A model generated the notes under the pieces. It searched no databases, was not told the origin of the DNA, and saw nothing but the letters and a program-made list of their open reading frames with translations. Below are positions 56,423-64,000 of a stretch of DNA of 64,000 nucleotides, in pieces. Each line of letters begins with the position of its first letter. The stretch's first letter is position 1. Made by a program: the position numbers and the translations under genes. This stretch comes from an uncultured Shimia sp. (lineage in GTDB: Bacteria; Pseudomonadota; Alphaproteobacteria; Rhodobacterales; Rhodobacteraceae): NCBI RefSeq assembly GCF_947498095.1, contig NZ_CANMJE010000006.1, positions 62,001 to 126,000 on the forward strand. Reading direction: 5' to 3'.

Positions 56423-57688
56423 TTAGCCCGCTTGGGAATTGCGGCGGTTGATCTCTTGGCGGATAAGATCGATGTGCAATCGCGCGTCATAGGCTTTCTG
56501 TCGGTAAGCCATTGGAAGTTTCAAGTTGGCCAAGGTCGCGGTCACTTCATCCAGTTTCTGTGCGATCGCTTCGATCTCGTCTTGATCAGTAGCCCTCTCA
56601 ATTTCTTCTTCCAAAGACACGATGCGTTGATAGTGCCGCCAGACGCGCCTGTTCTGGAACCACGTGTAGCTGGAAGGCACAATGCGCAAGATCGGGGCGA
56701 GAAACACCAGTGGCAAGAGAAACAGCAGCACCCGGCCAAACTGGGCCGCGATCCAGTAGGGGAAAATATCATGCAGGATGTTGGGCCCGGAGGTGATCAT
56801 GTGCCACGCAACATCGTTGATCGGCGCGGGCGGTGAGTTGGTGTTTGGAAACTCTTTGGCCTCTTGCAGGATTGTACGGTCGCCGTGAAGTTTGTTCGCG
56901 GTGTGGACCAGCCTGTCGATGATTGCCGGATGCAGGTCACTTGGCGCAATCATTGAGGCTGTCAAAGTCAAAATCTTTGCGTCTTCAAGGGGTCTCGGCG
57001 GAACCAGTGTGGTTGAGCCAGCTGGCACAACGGCCGAATGTGCACTTGCGAATTTGAACGACAGCGCATCCACCAAGGCCATTCTTACCAAGGCGAGTTT
57101 CGGGTCGACGATGGCTTCGCGCAAGTAAGGCGCGTCCAGCGGAGCGACAAACAATGCCGCGTCGGTTTGACCGTCACGCAGAGCCGCGATTGCGTCTGAC
57201 CCACCTATTTCAAGAAGCGTAATCCCAGAGTCCTGTAAGCCGGCTGTCTCAATCAACGCACGTGCCGCGGCCCGCGTGCCTGACCCTTCCTTACCTGCGG
57301 CCAAACGGATGCCCTTCCAGTCTTCCGGGTAAGGTCCCACATACTCAGAGGCATGCCGGAAGATAACCAGAGGTTCGGGGAAAAGGGCGCCGAGAGATTC
57401 CAAGGTATGACCTTTGGGCAAAGCCAGCCCACCTTGCACAAAAGCGACATCAACTTCGCCGTCCACTAGGCGTTGAATGTTGTCAACGGACCCGGCGGTC
57501 TCAACCAGCTCTGCCTTGATCCCGTCGCGTTCGAGTTTCGACTGATACTTGAGGCCAATTTGCCAATATCCGCCGCCTTTTGGTCCTGTCGCCAACCGAA
57601 TGGTCTCAGGAGGTGTAAGGCTATTGATGAGTAAAACGACAAGAACAATCACAAAAACAGGTACAATGAGGGCTAGGAGAATGCGCAT
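56423..57688 (-). CDS. TAXI-family solute-binding protein with C-terminal membrane anchor
   Basis: A 421-residue protein. An N-terminal hydrophobic segment (about 3-24) acts as anchor or signal. A TAXI-type (TRAP-associated immunogenic) periplasmic binding domain follows (about 30-300; ATGPKGGGYWQIGLKYQ, AAGKEGSGTRAAARALIE, EIGGSDAIAALRDGQTDAALF). Then come another membrane segment (about 319-340, GRVLLFLLPLVFLAPILRI) and a cytoplasm-facing coiled coil (SLEEEIERATDQDEIEAIAQ). No TRAP permease gene is adjacent. It may sense or present a ligand rather than feed a transporter; the ligand is unknown. Confidence 0.8.
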   Translation of the reverse strand: MRILLALIVPVFVIVLVVLLINSLTPPETIRLATGPKGGGYWQIGLKYQSKLERDGIKAELVETAGSVDNIQRLVDGEVDVAFVQGGLALPKGHTLESLGALFPEPLVIFRHASEYVGPYPEDWKGIRLAAGKEGSGTRAAARALIETAGLQDSGITLLEIGGSDAIAALRDGQTDAALFVAPLDAPYLREAIVDPKLALVRMALVDALSFKFASAHSAVVPAGSTTLVPPRPLEDAKILTLTASMIAPSDLHPAIIDRLVHTANKLHGDRTILQEAKEFPNTNSPPAPINDVAWHMITSGPNILHDIFPYWIAAQFGRVLLFLLPLVFLAPILRIVPSSYTWFQNRRVWRHYQRIVSLEEEIERATDQDEIEAIAQKLDEVTATLANLKLPMAYRQKAYDARLHIDLIRQEINRRNSQAG

Positions 57689-57935
57689 GTGAATCTTTGA
57701 ATCTGTTAATCTCTCCTTAATGGTCTGTTTTAGTGCCGGTCATTTGTCAAACTCTGAAAGCGTGGATTTGGGTTTTCGCACCCCTTCAGACAGATGCAGC
57801 AGCTTAAAAACGAAAATTGGGCCGCCTACTGCCTGACCAGGCCTGATGTTCCTTTGTCCTGACAGACTGTCGGCCCTCTAGGCAGGCCCAAGCCGCTGGG
57901 GTAGGGTCCGGCAACGTTTACAGACCGGACCCGTC

Positions 57936-58886
57936 ATGACCAACTTTGCCTTGCTGATCTCGCCCGCAGCGCGTGGCGCGTATTTCGCCGACACCCATGC
58001 CGTGGCACGCCAAGAGGCCTCAGGCGTGGCAGGGGTCGATCTGGGAGAGATTGAAACCATTGGCGGAATGGATTTCCTATTCGCGTCTTGTGGCGAGGCA
58101 CGTCTTGCCGACCTGATGCGCCTGTCCTTTGCCCAAGGGATATTTCGGGTTGATGGCCCGAACTGGCAGCCGATTGAGGCTTCGGCTGGCTTCCTTTTGC
58201 ATCCTGATTTTGTGTCGGGTGAGAAATACCGGGGCAAAACCAACGAGATGCTGACGCAGCTCTTGGTCAATATTGCTTTACAAGAGGCCGACACCGGCAA
58301 CGACGCTTTGCGCGTGATTGATCCGATGTGTGGACGTGGCACTTCGCTATTCTGGGCAATGCGCTATGGGCTGTCTGCTACCGGGATTGAGCAGGACCCC
58401 TCAGCGCTGAACGAGGTGAGGCGGGGCCTGAAGAAATGGACCAAACTGCATCGTCAAAAGCACAAGCTGAGTGATGGTTGGGTTCAGAAATCCAACAAGA
58501 AGGGCATTGGCAAATACCTCGACTTTCAGGCCGAAGGTCAAAGCGTGCGGATTGTCACCGGAGACACCGTTCAAGCGCGTGACTTGCTGGGTAAACGCCC
58601 GTTTGACCTCTTGGTGACCGACATTCCCTATGGTGTTCAACACATGGGTGGGGCCGATGGTGCGCGCAGCCCCTTGGCAGTGATCCAAAAGGCGGCAGCG
58701 GGCTGGGCCGCGTGTCTCGCGCCGGGGGGTGTCATGGCCATTGCCTATAACTGCAACATTCCCAAACGGGATGAGATGTTCGCAGCGTTTGACGGGTTGG
58801 GGCTGGAAGTGTTGGAAAGGAACGTCGCGCATCGCATGAGTGAATCCATCGTGCGCGACGTTCTGGTGCTGCGCAAACCAACCTGA
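57936..58886 (+). CDS. TRM11-like SAM-dependent RNA methyltransferase
   Basis: A 316-residue protein with a C-terminal Rossmann methyltransferase domain (about 115-300): SAM-binding VIDPMCGRGTSLFWAMRYGL, and the catalytic DIPYG tetrapeptide typical of N2-guanine or N6-adenine methyltransferases (LLVTDIPYGVQHM). The N-terminal third resembles the pre-catalytic region of TRM11/THUMP-type tRNA methyltransferases. The target RNA position is unknown. It is monocistronic and divergent from the TAXI gene. Confidence 0.82.
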   Translation: MTNFALLISPAARGAYFADTHAVARQEASGVAGVDLGEIETIGGMDFLFASCGEARLADLMRLSFAQGIFRVDGPNWQPIEASAGFLLHPDFVSGEKYRGKTNEMLTQLLVNIALQEADTGNDALRVIDPMCGRGTSLFWAMRYGLSATGIEQDPSALNEVRRGLKKWTKLHRQKHKLSDGWVQKSNKKGIGKYLDFQAEGQSVRIVTGDTVQARDLLGKRPFDLLVTDIPYGVQHMGGADGARSPLAVIQKAAAGWAACLAPGGVMAIAYNCNIPKRDEMFAAFDGLGLEVLERNVAHRMSESIVRDVLVLRKPT

Positions 58887-58963
58887 AATCACGGTAGGCC
58901 GCAACAGCACGGACCCGGCTTTGAGAGTTTTGGGACAGTAGGGGCCGGGCCCGGAGATTTGTA

Positions 58964-59140
58964 TCAGGCTGCGCGTTGTGCCTCTGCAGGTCTTGCTGCA
59001 GGTTTGGACAGTCGCGTTGGGCGATTGAACGTGCCGCCGTCTGGCCCGTCATCGTCTTCGCACAAAGCATCCGCCAGCTCAGAAATCTGGCGGCTTTGAA
59101 ACAGCGGCTGTGTCCGCATCAATTCAAATTGCACTTTCAT
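58964..59140 (-). CDS. 58-residue protein, second gene of module B
   Basis: Unrecognised small protein beginning MKVQFELMRTQPLFQ, with an acidic middle (EDDDGPDGG) and Pro/Arg/Ala-rich end. It overlaps the 3' end of the upstream DUF465-like gene by 17 bases in another frame, which implies coupled translation. Position and length mirror the 58-residue protein of module A (59621-59797), although the two do not align convincingly. GGGGAC lies five bases upstream of the ATG. Confidence 0.55.
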   Translation of the reverse strand: MKVQFELMRTQPLFQSRQISELADALCEDDDGPDGGTFNRPTRLSKPAARPAEAQRAA

Positions 59141-59387
59141 GCCAGTCCCCTTGTTTTGCGGCAACGTGTCCTGCCAAAGGTTTCAATCTGGCCAGGCGTT
59201 GTTCTTGCTGGCGGAGCCGGTCGCGTAGCGCCAGTTTGCGGGTTTTCAGCTTGCGCAGTCGCACCGTGTCGGGCAGGGGCCGGGCCTGCTCGTCGTCAAT
59301 TTGATCCTCAAGCGCGGTCTTGCGTGAACGCAGAGCTTTCACATGAGCGACAAGAGTGGCGGTACGTTGCAGAATGATGTTGGACAT
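59124..59387 (-). CDS. DUF465/YdcH-like coiled-coil protein, module B
   Basis: An 87-residue basic, helical protein. The core HVKALRSRKTALEDQ...RLRKLKTRKLALRDRLRQQ fits the DUF465 (YdcH) pattern of two helices forming a hairpin; function unassigned. It is a clear paralogue of the protein encoded at 59794-60045 (shared N-terminus M-[ST]-N-x-I, shared HxKxLRxRK and EQxR and PD and LKxRxL positions). GGGAGG precedes the ATG at 59387. An identical 20-bp sequence lies about 100 bases upstream, as for the paralogue. Confidence 0.72.
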   Translation of the reverse strand: MSNIILQRTATLVAHVKALRSRKTALEDQIDDEQARPLPDTVRLRKLKTRKLALRDRLRQQEQRLARLKPLAGHVAAKQGDWHESAI

Positions 59388-59487
59388 AGGGCCTCCCGGT
59401 TTTTTTTTGATGTATTCGCGGCGGCTTGGGCGCCGTGTTTGTGAGATGGGTCGATTGGTGAAAGTTTGGAGGTAGCGCTGCCATTTG

Positions 59488-59507
59488 GTTTGATAGGAAA
59501 AACCAAT
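59488..59507 (-). promoter_or_regulatory. 20-bp operator-like repeat, copy 1 (module B)
   Basis: GTTTGATAGGAAAAACCAAT, identical to 60144-60163. It contains TTG-N11-CAA, a LysR-type T-N11-A dyad, and also ATAG-N7-CAAT, close to an OxyR half-site pair (ATAG-N7-CTAT). It lies 101 bases upstream of the module B start. Confidence 0.6.
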
Positions 59508-59620
59508 GGATGCTAACGCGCGAAGCTTGGGCCTCCTGAGGAAATCACCGCAACTGCGCTGCAAGGGCATGGCAACTACGGTGATCTGAGTGGTGGCTTT
59601 TCCCCTTATTTAGGTTCGCG

Positions 59621-59797
59621 TTAGAGCGGCGCAAATGGATAGAGGGCCGGGCGATCCGGTGCTGAGCGAAACGGACGTTCAGCAGCTGTAAGGCGACCAT
59701 TGAGGTAATTCTCACGGTCCAAACTCGCCACAAAGTGCTCAAGGCTGGGAACACGGAACCAAGTGGTTGGGTTGAGAGTACGGAGCATTCTGGTCAT
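59621..59797 (-). CDS. 58-residue protein, second gene of module A
   Basis: Small basic protein of unknown function: MTRMLRTLNPTTWFRVPSLE at the start, then SLDRENYLNGRLTAAERPF and a Pro-rich end. Its ATG overlaps the stop of the DUF465-like gene (ATGA), the classic mark of translational coupling, and the frame runs 58 codons to a TAA. It is the counterpart of the 58-residue gene in module B. The 'RENYLNGRLTAAE' segment resembles DUF3563-type small proteins (weak recollection). Confidence 0.6.
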   Translation of the reverse strand: MTRMLRTLNPTTWFRVPSLEHFVASLDRENYLNGRLTAAERPFRSAPDRPALYPFAPL

Positions 59798-60045
59798 GCG
59801 ACACCTACCTTTCGGGCGTTGCTATTGGTTAATGTGGCTTTGAGGTTTTGAAGGATGACGTCGTAACGCCGAAGTTGGTCCTGGATCATCAGACGGCGCA
59901 CCTTCAGCCAGTGCAGCTGCTGGTAATCGGGCGCGAGGCGCGATTGTTCATGGGCAATCTTGCCGTCCAGCTCGACCTTACGCTGCCGCAGGGTCTTGAT
60001 ATGCGGCAGGATGAGCGCGATGCGTTTGAAGATGCTGTTCGTCAT
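59794..60045 (-). CDS. DUF465/YdcH-like coiled-coil protein, module A
   Basis: An 83-residue basic helical protein, paralogue of the module B protein at 59124-59387. The pattern IKTLRQRKVELDGKI...LHWLKVRRLMIQDQLRRY suits the DUF465 helical hairpin. GAGGTCCC precedes the ATG. It is divergent from the OxyR-like regulator gene, with the 20-bp repeat between them 99 bases upstream of this start. Regulation by the LysR-type protein is likely by position. Confidence 0.72.
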   Translation of the reverse strand: MTNSIFKRIALILPHIKTLRQRKVELDGKIAHEQSRLAPDYQQLHWLKVRRLMIQDQLRRYDVILQNLKATLTNSNARKVGVA

Positions 60046-60143
60046 GTCGGGACCTCGTTGTTGTCCTGTTTTGTAGCGCGTTTGCCTCGGTCAAGACGGA
60101 TATGGGGGTTGCCAATATAAAAAGTAGGCATAAGTTCTTTTAT

Positions 60144-60163
60144 GTTTGATAGGAAAAACCAAT
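60144..60163. promoter_or_regulatory. 20-bp operator-like repeat, copy 2 (module A / regulator)
   Basis: Identical to 59488-59507. It ends 12 bases before the ATG of the LysR-type regulator and lies 99 bases upstream of module A, so a protein bound here could both repress its own gene and control the module. Confidence 0.62.
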
Positions 60164-60175
60164 CAAAGGTGAGAC

Positions 60176-61111
60176 ATGGCTCAGAACATGCCGACACTGC
60201 GACAACTGCGGTATTTCGTGACACTGGCCCAGACCGGGCAATACCGGCGTGCCGCAGAACGGTTGGGGCTTAGCCAGCCCTCGCTGAGCCAGCAAATCGT
60301 GGCCCTCGAGGACGTGTTGGGCCTGAAATTGGTGGAACGCGGACGGCGCGGCGCACAGCTCACGCCGGGTGGGCGCGAAGTGTTGGAGCGCGCGCAACAG
60401 GTGCTCGACGATGTCGAAGGTCTGATGGAGGTTACGGGCCAAATGGCACGGGGCGGGGCGGGCACGCTGCACTTGGGCTCAACCGTCACGATCGGCCCCT
60501 ATTTCCTGCCCCGGTTCCTGCGCCATCTGCACGACAGCCTGCCCGACTTGCGGCTGGTGTCACGCGATGGTCTGCCCAAGGACCTGCTCGAAGAACTGCT
60601 GGCCGGGACACATGACCTGATCTTGACACAGATCCCTGTCGCGGCGTCTGATTTTATCACCCATCCGCTTTACCGCGAGCCCATGCACTTGGCTGTCGCG
60701 CGCGATCACCCTTTGGCAGCCCGCAAACAGATCGCGCGGGAAGATCTGGCCGGGCAGGATGTGCTGTCCCTAGGGGCCAAGCTGACGCTGCACGCGCCGT
60801 TGACCCAGCTGTGCCACGATGTCGGTGCCCATCTGCGGCACGACTACATCGGCACCAGCCTTGATGCTTTGCGCCAGATGGTGGCGATGAACATGGGGGT
60901 GACGTTCCTGCCCGCGCTCTATGCGCAGTCAGAAGTGCCCAAAACCGCGGGCGACGTGGTTCTGATTCCGGTCAAAGGCGGGTTTTATCGTCAGGTCGGG
61001 CTGGTGTGGCGCAAATCAACTGGCAAACCGCGCCTGATCGGGCAGTTTGCCGAAGCGGCCGAAGCCGTTGTGCGTCGTGAGTTTGGCAGCCGCGTCCAGC
61101 CCTCGGGCTGA
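60176..61111 (+). CDS. OxyR-like LysR-type transcriptional regulator
   Basis: A 311-residue LysR-type regulator. The N-terminal winged helix-turn-helix (about 5-65) includes LRYFVTLAQTGQYRRAAERL and SQPSLSQQIVALEDVLG. The effector domain is OxyR-like (TSLDALRQMVAMNMGVTFLPALYA). Compared with E. coli OxyR, the region of the peroxidatic Cys199 reads KLTLHAPLTQLC: the resolving-Cys208 position seems kept (Cys) while the Cys199 position is Thr. Classical peroxide sensing is therefore doubtful. It is divergent from the module A genes. Confidence 0.85.
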   Translation: MAQNMPTLRQLRYFVTLAQTGQYRRAAERLGLSQPSLSQQIVALEDVLGLKLVERGRRGAQLTPGGREVLERAQQVLDDVEGLMEVTGQMARGGAGTLHLGSTVTIGPYFLPRFLRHLHDSLPDLRLVSRDGLPKDLLEELLAGTHDLILTQIPVAASDFITHPLYREPMHLAVARDHPLAARKQIAREDLAGQDVLSLGAKLTLHAPLTQLCHDVGAHLRHDYIGTSLDALRQMVAMNMGVTFLPALYAQSEVPKTAGDVVLIPVKGGFYRQVGLVWRKSTGKPRLIGQFAEAAEAVVRREFGSRVQPSG

Positions 61112-61115
61112 GAGG

Positions 61116-62009
61116 TTATCCCGCAACCGACGCTGCGTGAATGCTGCCAATCGACGCCGCGATGGTGTCGTTAAAGGCATCATCACTTTGCTGCGCCGAC
61201 AGACCTTCGGTCAACGCCCGGCTGAACGAGGCGATCATCCCGGTGTTGTTGGACAGTCGCGTGTTGGCCTCTTCGCGGCTATAGCCACCGGACAGCGCCA
61301 CAACGCGCATCACCTTGGGGTGGTTGACCAGTGATTGATAGTGATTGGTGCCCTCGGGCAGGGTCAGTTTCAGCATGATCTGTTGACCCTCGGGCAGGGC
61401 GTCCAGTTGCTTGGTGATCTCGGCCAAAAGGATGTCTTCTGCCGCGGCCTTGTCGGTGATTGTGATCGTGACTTCGGGCTCGATGATCGGCATCAGCCCG
61501 TGGCCAAGGATCTGTTTGCCCACCTCAAACTGTTGGGCAACAACCGCGGCGATGCCCGCTGGGTTTGCGGCATTGATGACCGAGCGCATCTTGGTGCCAA
61601 ACACACCGGCCTTGACGGCGCGGTCACAGAGCGCGTCGAGTTCCGGCATCGGTTTCATCACCTGGGCGCCGTTTTCCTCATCGGCCAGACCCTTGTCGAC
61701 CTTCAGAAAAGGCACGACACCGCGGTCTTCCCAAAGAAATGTCGCCGAAGGTTTGCCCTGGATCTCGCGGTCCATGGTCATTTCAAACAGGATCGCGCCG
61801 ACCACCTTGTCGCCGGTAAAGGCCGGGGCGGTGGCAATGCGCGCGCGCATCGCGTGGATCAGGTCGAACATTTCAGCGTCCGAGGTGTAAGCATCCTCTT
61901 CGACACCATACAAGCGCAGCGCTTTAGGGGTGGAGCCACCGGATTGATCCAGCGCGGCAATGAAACCTTCGCCCGAGGTCATCTGATCGATTTGTGCTTG
62001 ATTGGCCAT
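61116..62009 (-). CDS. fda: Fructose-bisphosphate aldolase class I
   Basis: Schiff-base aldolase of glycolysis/gluconeogenesis. The 297 residues start MANQAQIDQMTSGEGFIAAL, with LDQSGGSTPKAL, the active-site Lys in IMLKLTLPEGTNHY and the C-terminal phosphate-binding LSGGYSREEAN. This is the bacterial class I type also found in staphylococci. It is separated from pgk by one lipoprotein gene on the same strand. Convergent with the regulator gene (four bases apart). Confidence 0.94.
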   Translation of the reverse strand: MANQAQIDQMTSGEGFIAALDQSGGSTPKALRLYGVEEDAYTSDAEMFDLIHAMRARIATAPAFTGDKVVGAILFEMTMDREIQGKPSATFLWEDRGVVPFLKVDKGLADEENGAQVMKPMPELDALCDRAVKAGVFGTKMRSVINAANPAGIAAVVAQQFEVGKQILGHGLMPIIEPEVTITITDKAAAEDILLAEITKQLDALPEGQQIMLKLTLPEGTNHYQSLVNHPKVMRVVALSGGYSREEANTRLSNNTGMIASFSRALTEGLSAQQSDDAFNDTIAASIGSIHAASVAG

Positions 62010-62254
62010 CTGAATATCCGCCTTTGAAAATATGAGGTTTTGCCGCCGGAATCTGCGTTTGATCCGCTTCTAAGCGAGCCGTGCGCGGGTTGCAATCTTG
62101 GTGGCGCTAACTGCGGGTGGATTCAGGAGGAAAGGTGCGGTGGGTTTTGCCATTCTAATGGGTGGTCGGCGGACGCGAGGTGTGTAAAGGCCGTGAATGT
62201 CTGGTTTGAGCCCTTTTCAGAAGTTGGCTGGGCTAACAAGAATTGGTCGTCACT

Positions 62255-62674
62255 CTAACGCGACATATCCTGACGCGCTGTAGTCTCGGATACCTGCGTG
62301 AACTGTGGACGACCTGCGTAGATCCCCATGCGAACATCACCTCGCACATAATAGGTTTGGCCCGCCTGCGTTTGAATGGTAATGGCGTCCTGACTTATCG
62401 CTTGTGCCCAGAAAGTATGTTCGCCTGGACTGACCACTTTCTGTAGCACAGCACCGCTGGTCAGTTGGCCTACAGGCCCGTCTGTATGCTGCACTTGAAA
62501 GCGGATTGCGCCGCCGGCAAACGCTGCAGGGCGGTAGAACACCACCAACGCCTTACCTGCGGGAGCCTCGAAAGATGAACCGGTCTGCATTACGGTTCCC
62601 GCCTCTTGCCCACCCATGCAGGCGGTCAAAGTAGCGAGGCTGGCGAAAGCGAAAAGAAATCGGCGTCTGAGCAT
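62255..62674 (-). CDS. Lipoprotein with DUF2846-like domain
   Basis: A 139-residue lipoprotein: signal peptide MLRRRFLFAFASLATLTAC (lipobox LTAC, Cys 19), then a beta-rich domain with AGKALVVFYRPAAFAGG and SPGEHTFWAQA, similar to the DUF2846 pattern of small envelope proteins. Function unknown. The ribosome site is weak (GAGAAAATG region). It lies between pgk and fda on the same strand but with 160- and 245-base gaps. Confidence 0.72.
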   Translation of the reverse strand: MLRRRFLFAFASLATLTACMGGQEAGTVMQTGSSFEAPAGKALVVFYRPAAFAGGAIRFQVQHTDGPVGQLTSGAVLQKVVSPGEHTFWAQAISQDAITIQTQAGQTYYVRGDVRMGIYAGRPQFTQVSETTARQDMSR

Positions 62675-62835
62675 TTGTCATTTTCTCATTTTAAGCCGTC
62701 GTACTATCGATCAGCTTTCAAAGTTTGTCCAACTGGCAATGTTGTCGCTCCGCTAGAAATGCGAAGGGTGAGTGTTGGCGGCGGCTTTGTCCCGCAAAGC
62801 GGGCGTTTAGCCCACTTTCGACCTGTGGCCGTTCC

Positions 62836-64000
62836 TCAGCCTTCCAGCGCGGCGACGCCGGGCAGGGTCTTGCCTTCCATCCACTCAAGGAACGCGCCCC
62901 CTGCGGTCGAGATATAGGTGAAGTCGCGGGCCGCCCCTGAGGCGTTCAGCGCAGCCACTGTGTCACCGCCGCCGGCCACCGAGATCAACTGACCCGAGCG
63001 GGTCAGGGCGGCCGCCTGCAGGGCCGCGGCATTGGTTGCGGTGTCGAAAGGCTCCATCTCAAAGGCGCCCAAGGGGCCGTTCCAGATCAATGTTTTACTG
63101 GTCTGCAGGACCGCAACGATGGCGGCAACGCTTTCCGGTCCGGCATCAAGGATCATCGCGTCGTCCGGACACTTGTCCAGCGCCACGGTCTGGTTCTCGG
63201 CATGGGCCTCGAACTTGCGGGCGACGACGATGTCCTGCGGCAGCATGATGTTGCAACCGGTTTTGGTGGCTTTGGCCATGATCTCGGTCGCGGTATCGGT
63301 CATCAGTCGTTCTGCCAGCGAAATACCGATGTCATAACCTTTGGCCGCCAGAAACGTGTTGGCCATGCCGCCGCCGATCACCAGATTGTCGACCTTTTCA
63401 ATGAGGTTCGACAGCAACTCCAGCTTGGTCGACACCTTGGCACCGCCAACCACGGCCGTCACCGGGCGTTGCGGTTTGCTCAGCGCGCTTTCCAGGGCCT
63501 GCAATTCTGCCTGCATCAGGCGACCGGCACAGGCTGGCAAAAGCCGCGCCAGACCTTCGGTCGAACTGTGCGCGCGGTGGGCGGCGGAAAAGGCGTCGTT
63601 GCAGTAGATGTCGCCCAGCTTGGCCATACCCGCCGCAAGATCGGGATCGTTCTTGGTTTCGCCCGCATGAAAGCGGGTGTTTTCCAGTAAGAGCACTTGA
63701 CCCGGTTGCAGGGTTTCAGCGGCCAGTTCAGCCTCGCGTCCAACGCAATCGGCGGCGAAGACCACGGGGGCTTCAAAGGCTTGGGTCAGGGTCGGGATCA
63801 ATTGATTGAGTGACAGGCTTTCGCGACGTTCTCCGCCGGGGCGGCCAAAATGCGCCAGCAGAACCGGGCGCCCGCCTTCGGCTAGGATATGTTTGACGGT
63901 TGGGGCAATACGCAAAATCCGGGTTGCGTCGGTCACCACACCATCCACGATCGGCACGTTGATATCCACGCGCGTCAGCACGCGTTTGCCACTCAAGTCC
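62836..64000 (-). CDS. pgk: Phosphoglycerate kinase, start beyond the window
   Basis: Glycolytic/gluconeogenic and, where present, Calvin-cycle kinase (1,3-bisphosphoglycerate plus ADP). About 388 residues are visible. The N-terminal [19 protein letters not shown] segment, the [10 protein letters not shown] loop and the C-terminal [16 protein letters not shown] nucleotide-binding motif are clear. The frame is open at the right edge (codons for DLSGKRVL precede), so the true ATG lies outside; the TTG at 63996 is not the start. Confidence 0.95.
   Translation of the reverse strand, partial: DLSGKRVLTRVDINVPIVDGVVTDATRILRIAPTVKHILAEGGRPVLLAHFGRPGGERRESLSLNQLIPTLTQAFEAPVVFAADCVGREAELAAETLQPGQVLLLENTRFHAGETKNDPDLAAGMAKLGDIYCNDAFSAAHRAHSSTEGLARLLPACAGRLMQAELQALESALSKPQRPVTAVVGGAKVSTKLELLSNLIEKVDNLVIGGGMANTFLAAKGYDIGISLAERLMTDTATEIMAKATKTGCNIMLPQDIVVARKFEAHAENQTVALDKCPDDAMILDAGPESVAAIVAVLQTSKTLIWNGPLGAFEMEPFDTATNAAALQAAALTRSGQLISVAGGGDTVAALNASGAARDFTYISTAGGAFLEWMEGKTLPGVAALEG

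Noticed and set aside
59460-60170. Shared GFSYQT peptide in translations around the two 20-bp repeats
   Set aside because: It only reflects the identical 20-bp DNA read in one frame; no continuous gene covers either copy.

Overview
The window reads as a chromosomal segment of a marine alphaproteobacterium of the Rhodobacterales (Roseobacter group). The supporting evidence is an intact DMSP lyase gene (dddP), cytochrome c maturation genes in the helABCDX order known from Rhodobacter capsulatus, the wreck of a Rhodobacter-type gene transfer agent (GTA) cluster next to cysE, a pyruvate dehydrogenase E1 beta that carries its own lipoyl domain, and moderately high GC with dense, often overlapping genes. 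There is one tRNA, no rRNA, no CRISPR array, and no integrase or transposase that I can see.

Layout. 1-6800: a TauE/SafE permease (cut by the left edge), a Mth938-like protein, a class III nucleotide cyclase with TPRs, an AT-richer VOC/glyoxalase gene behind a dyad operator, then ccmABCDG. 6800-16500: a DDAH-like amidinohydrolase, a serine hydrolase, divergent acnA and acnB, a DUF1223 protein and an LpxL-like acyltransferase. 16600-19000: an orphan fliG preceded by four collinear genes for secreted proteins that share one 14-residue Cys...Cys motif; three of them encode only 49-58 residues. 19000-25600: a DUF3445 protein, dddP, three small envelope proteins, purB and a fatty acid desaturase. 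25700-31500: glnB-glnA with an NtrC-like site, a DUF2314 protein, nnrDE, tRNA-Leu(UAG) and a porin-like protein. 31600-39000: trigger factor, aquaporin, a DUF1330 protein, a small lytic transglycosylase lipoprotein, rpsF-rpsR-rplI, and a YceI protein facing a cytochrome b561-YceI fusion.

39100-44800 is a fatty-acid synthesis block (fabD, fabG, acpP, fabF) ending in mltG, with a divergent HisA paralogue inserted. 45000-47350 is a collapsed GTA: ORFg1, then the first ~57 codons of the terminase (ORFg2) joined directly to a frameshifted ORFg15 tail-protein remnant. 47300-54600 holds a DksA/TraR zinc-finger protein, cysE, pdhABC, a YtcJ-type amidohydrolase and ftsB. 54700-58900 holds an AidB-like acyl-CoA dehydrogenase, an orphan membrane-anchored TAXI receptor and a TRM11-like methyltransferase. 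58960-61110 holds two copies of a two-gene module (YdcH/DUF465-like coiled-coil protein plus a 58-residue protein). Each copy lies about 100 nt downstream of an identical 20-bp sequence, next to an OxyR-like regulator. The window ends with fda, a lipoprotein gene and pgk (cut by the right edge).

The most promising undescribed material is (i) the secreted Cys-motif family beside fliG, (ii) the duplicated DUF465/small-protein modules with their shared operator candidate, and (iii) the fine structure of the GTA collapse. Family names were assigned from remembered signature motifs; no database search was possible.
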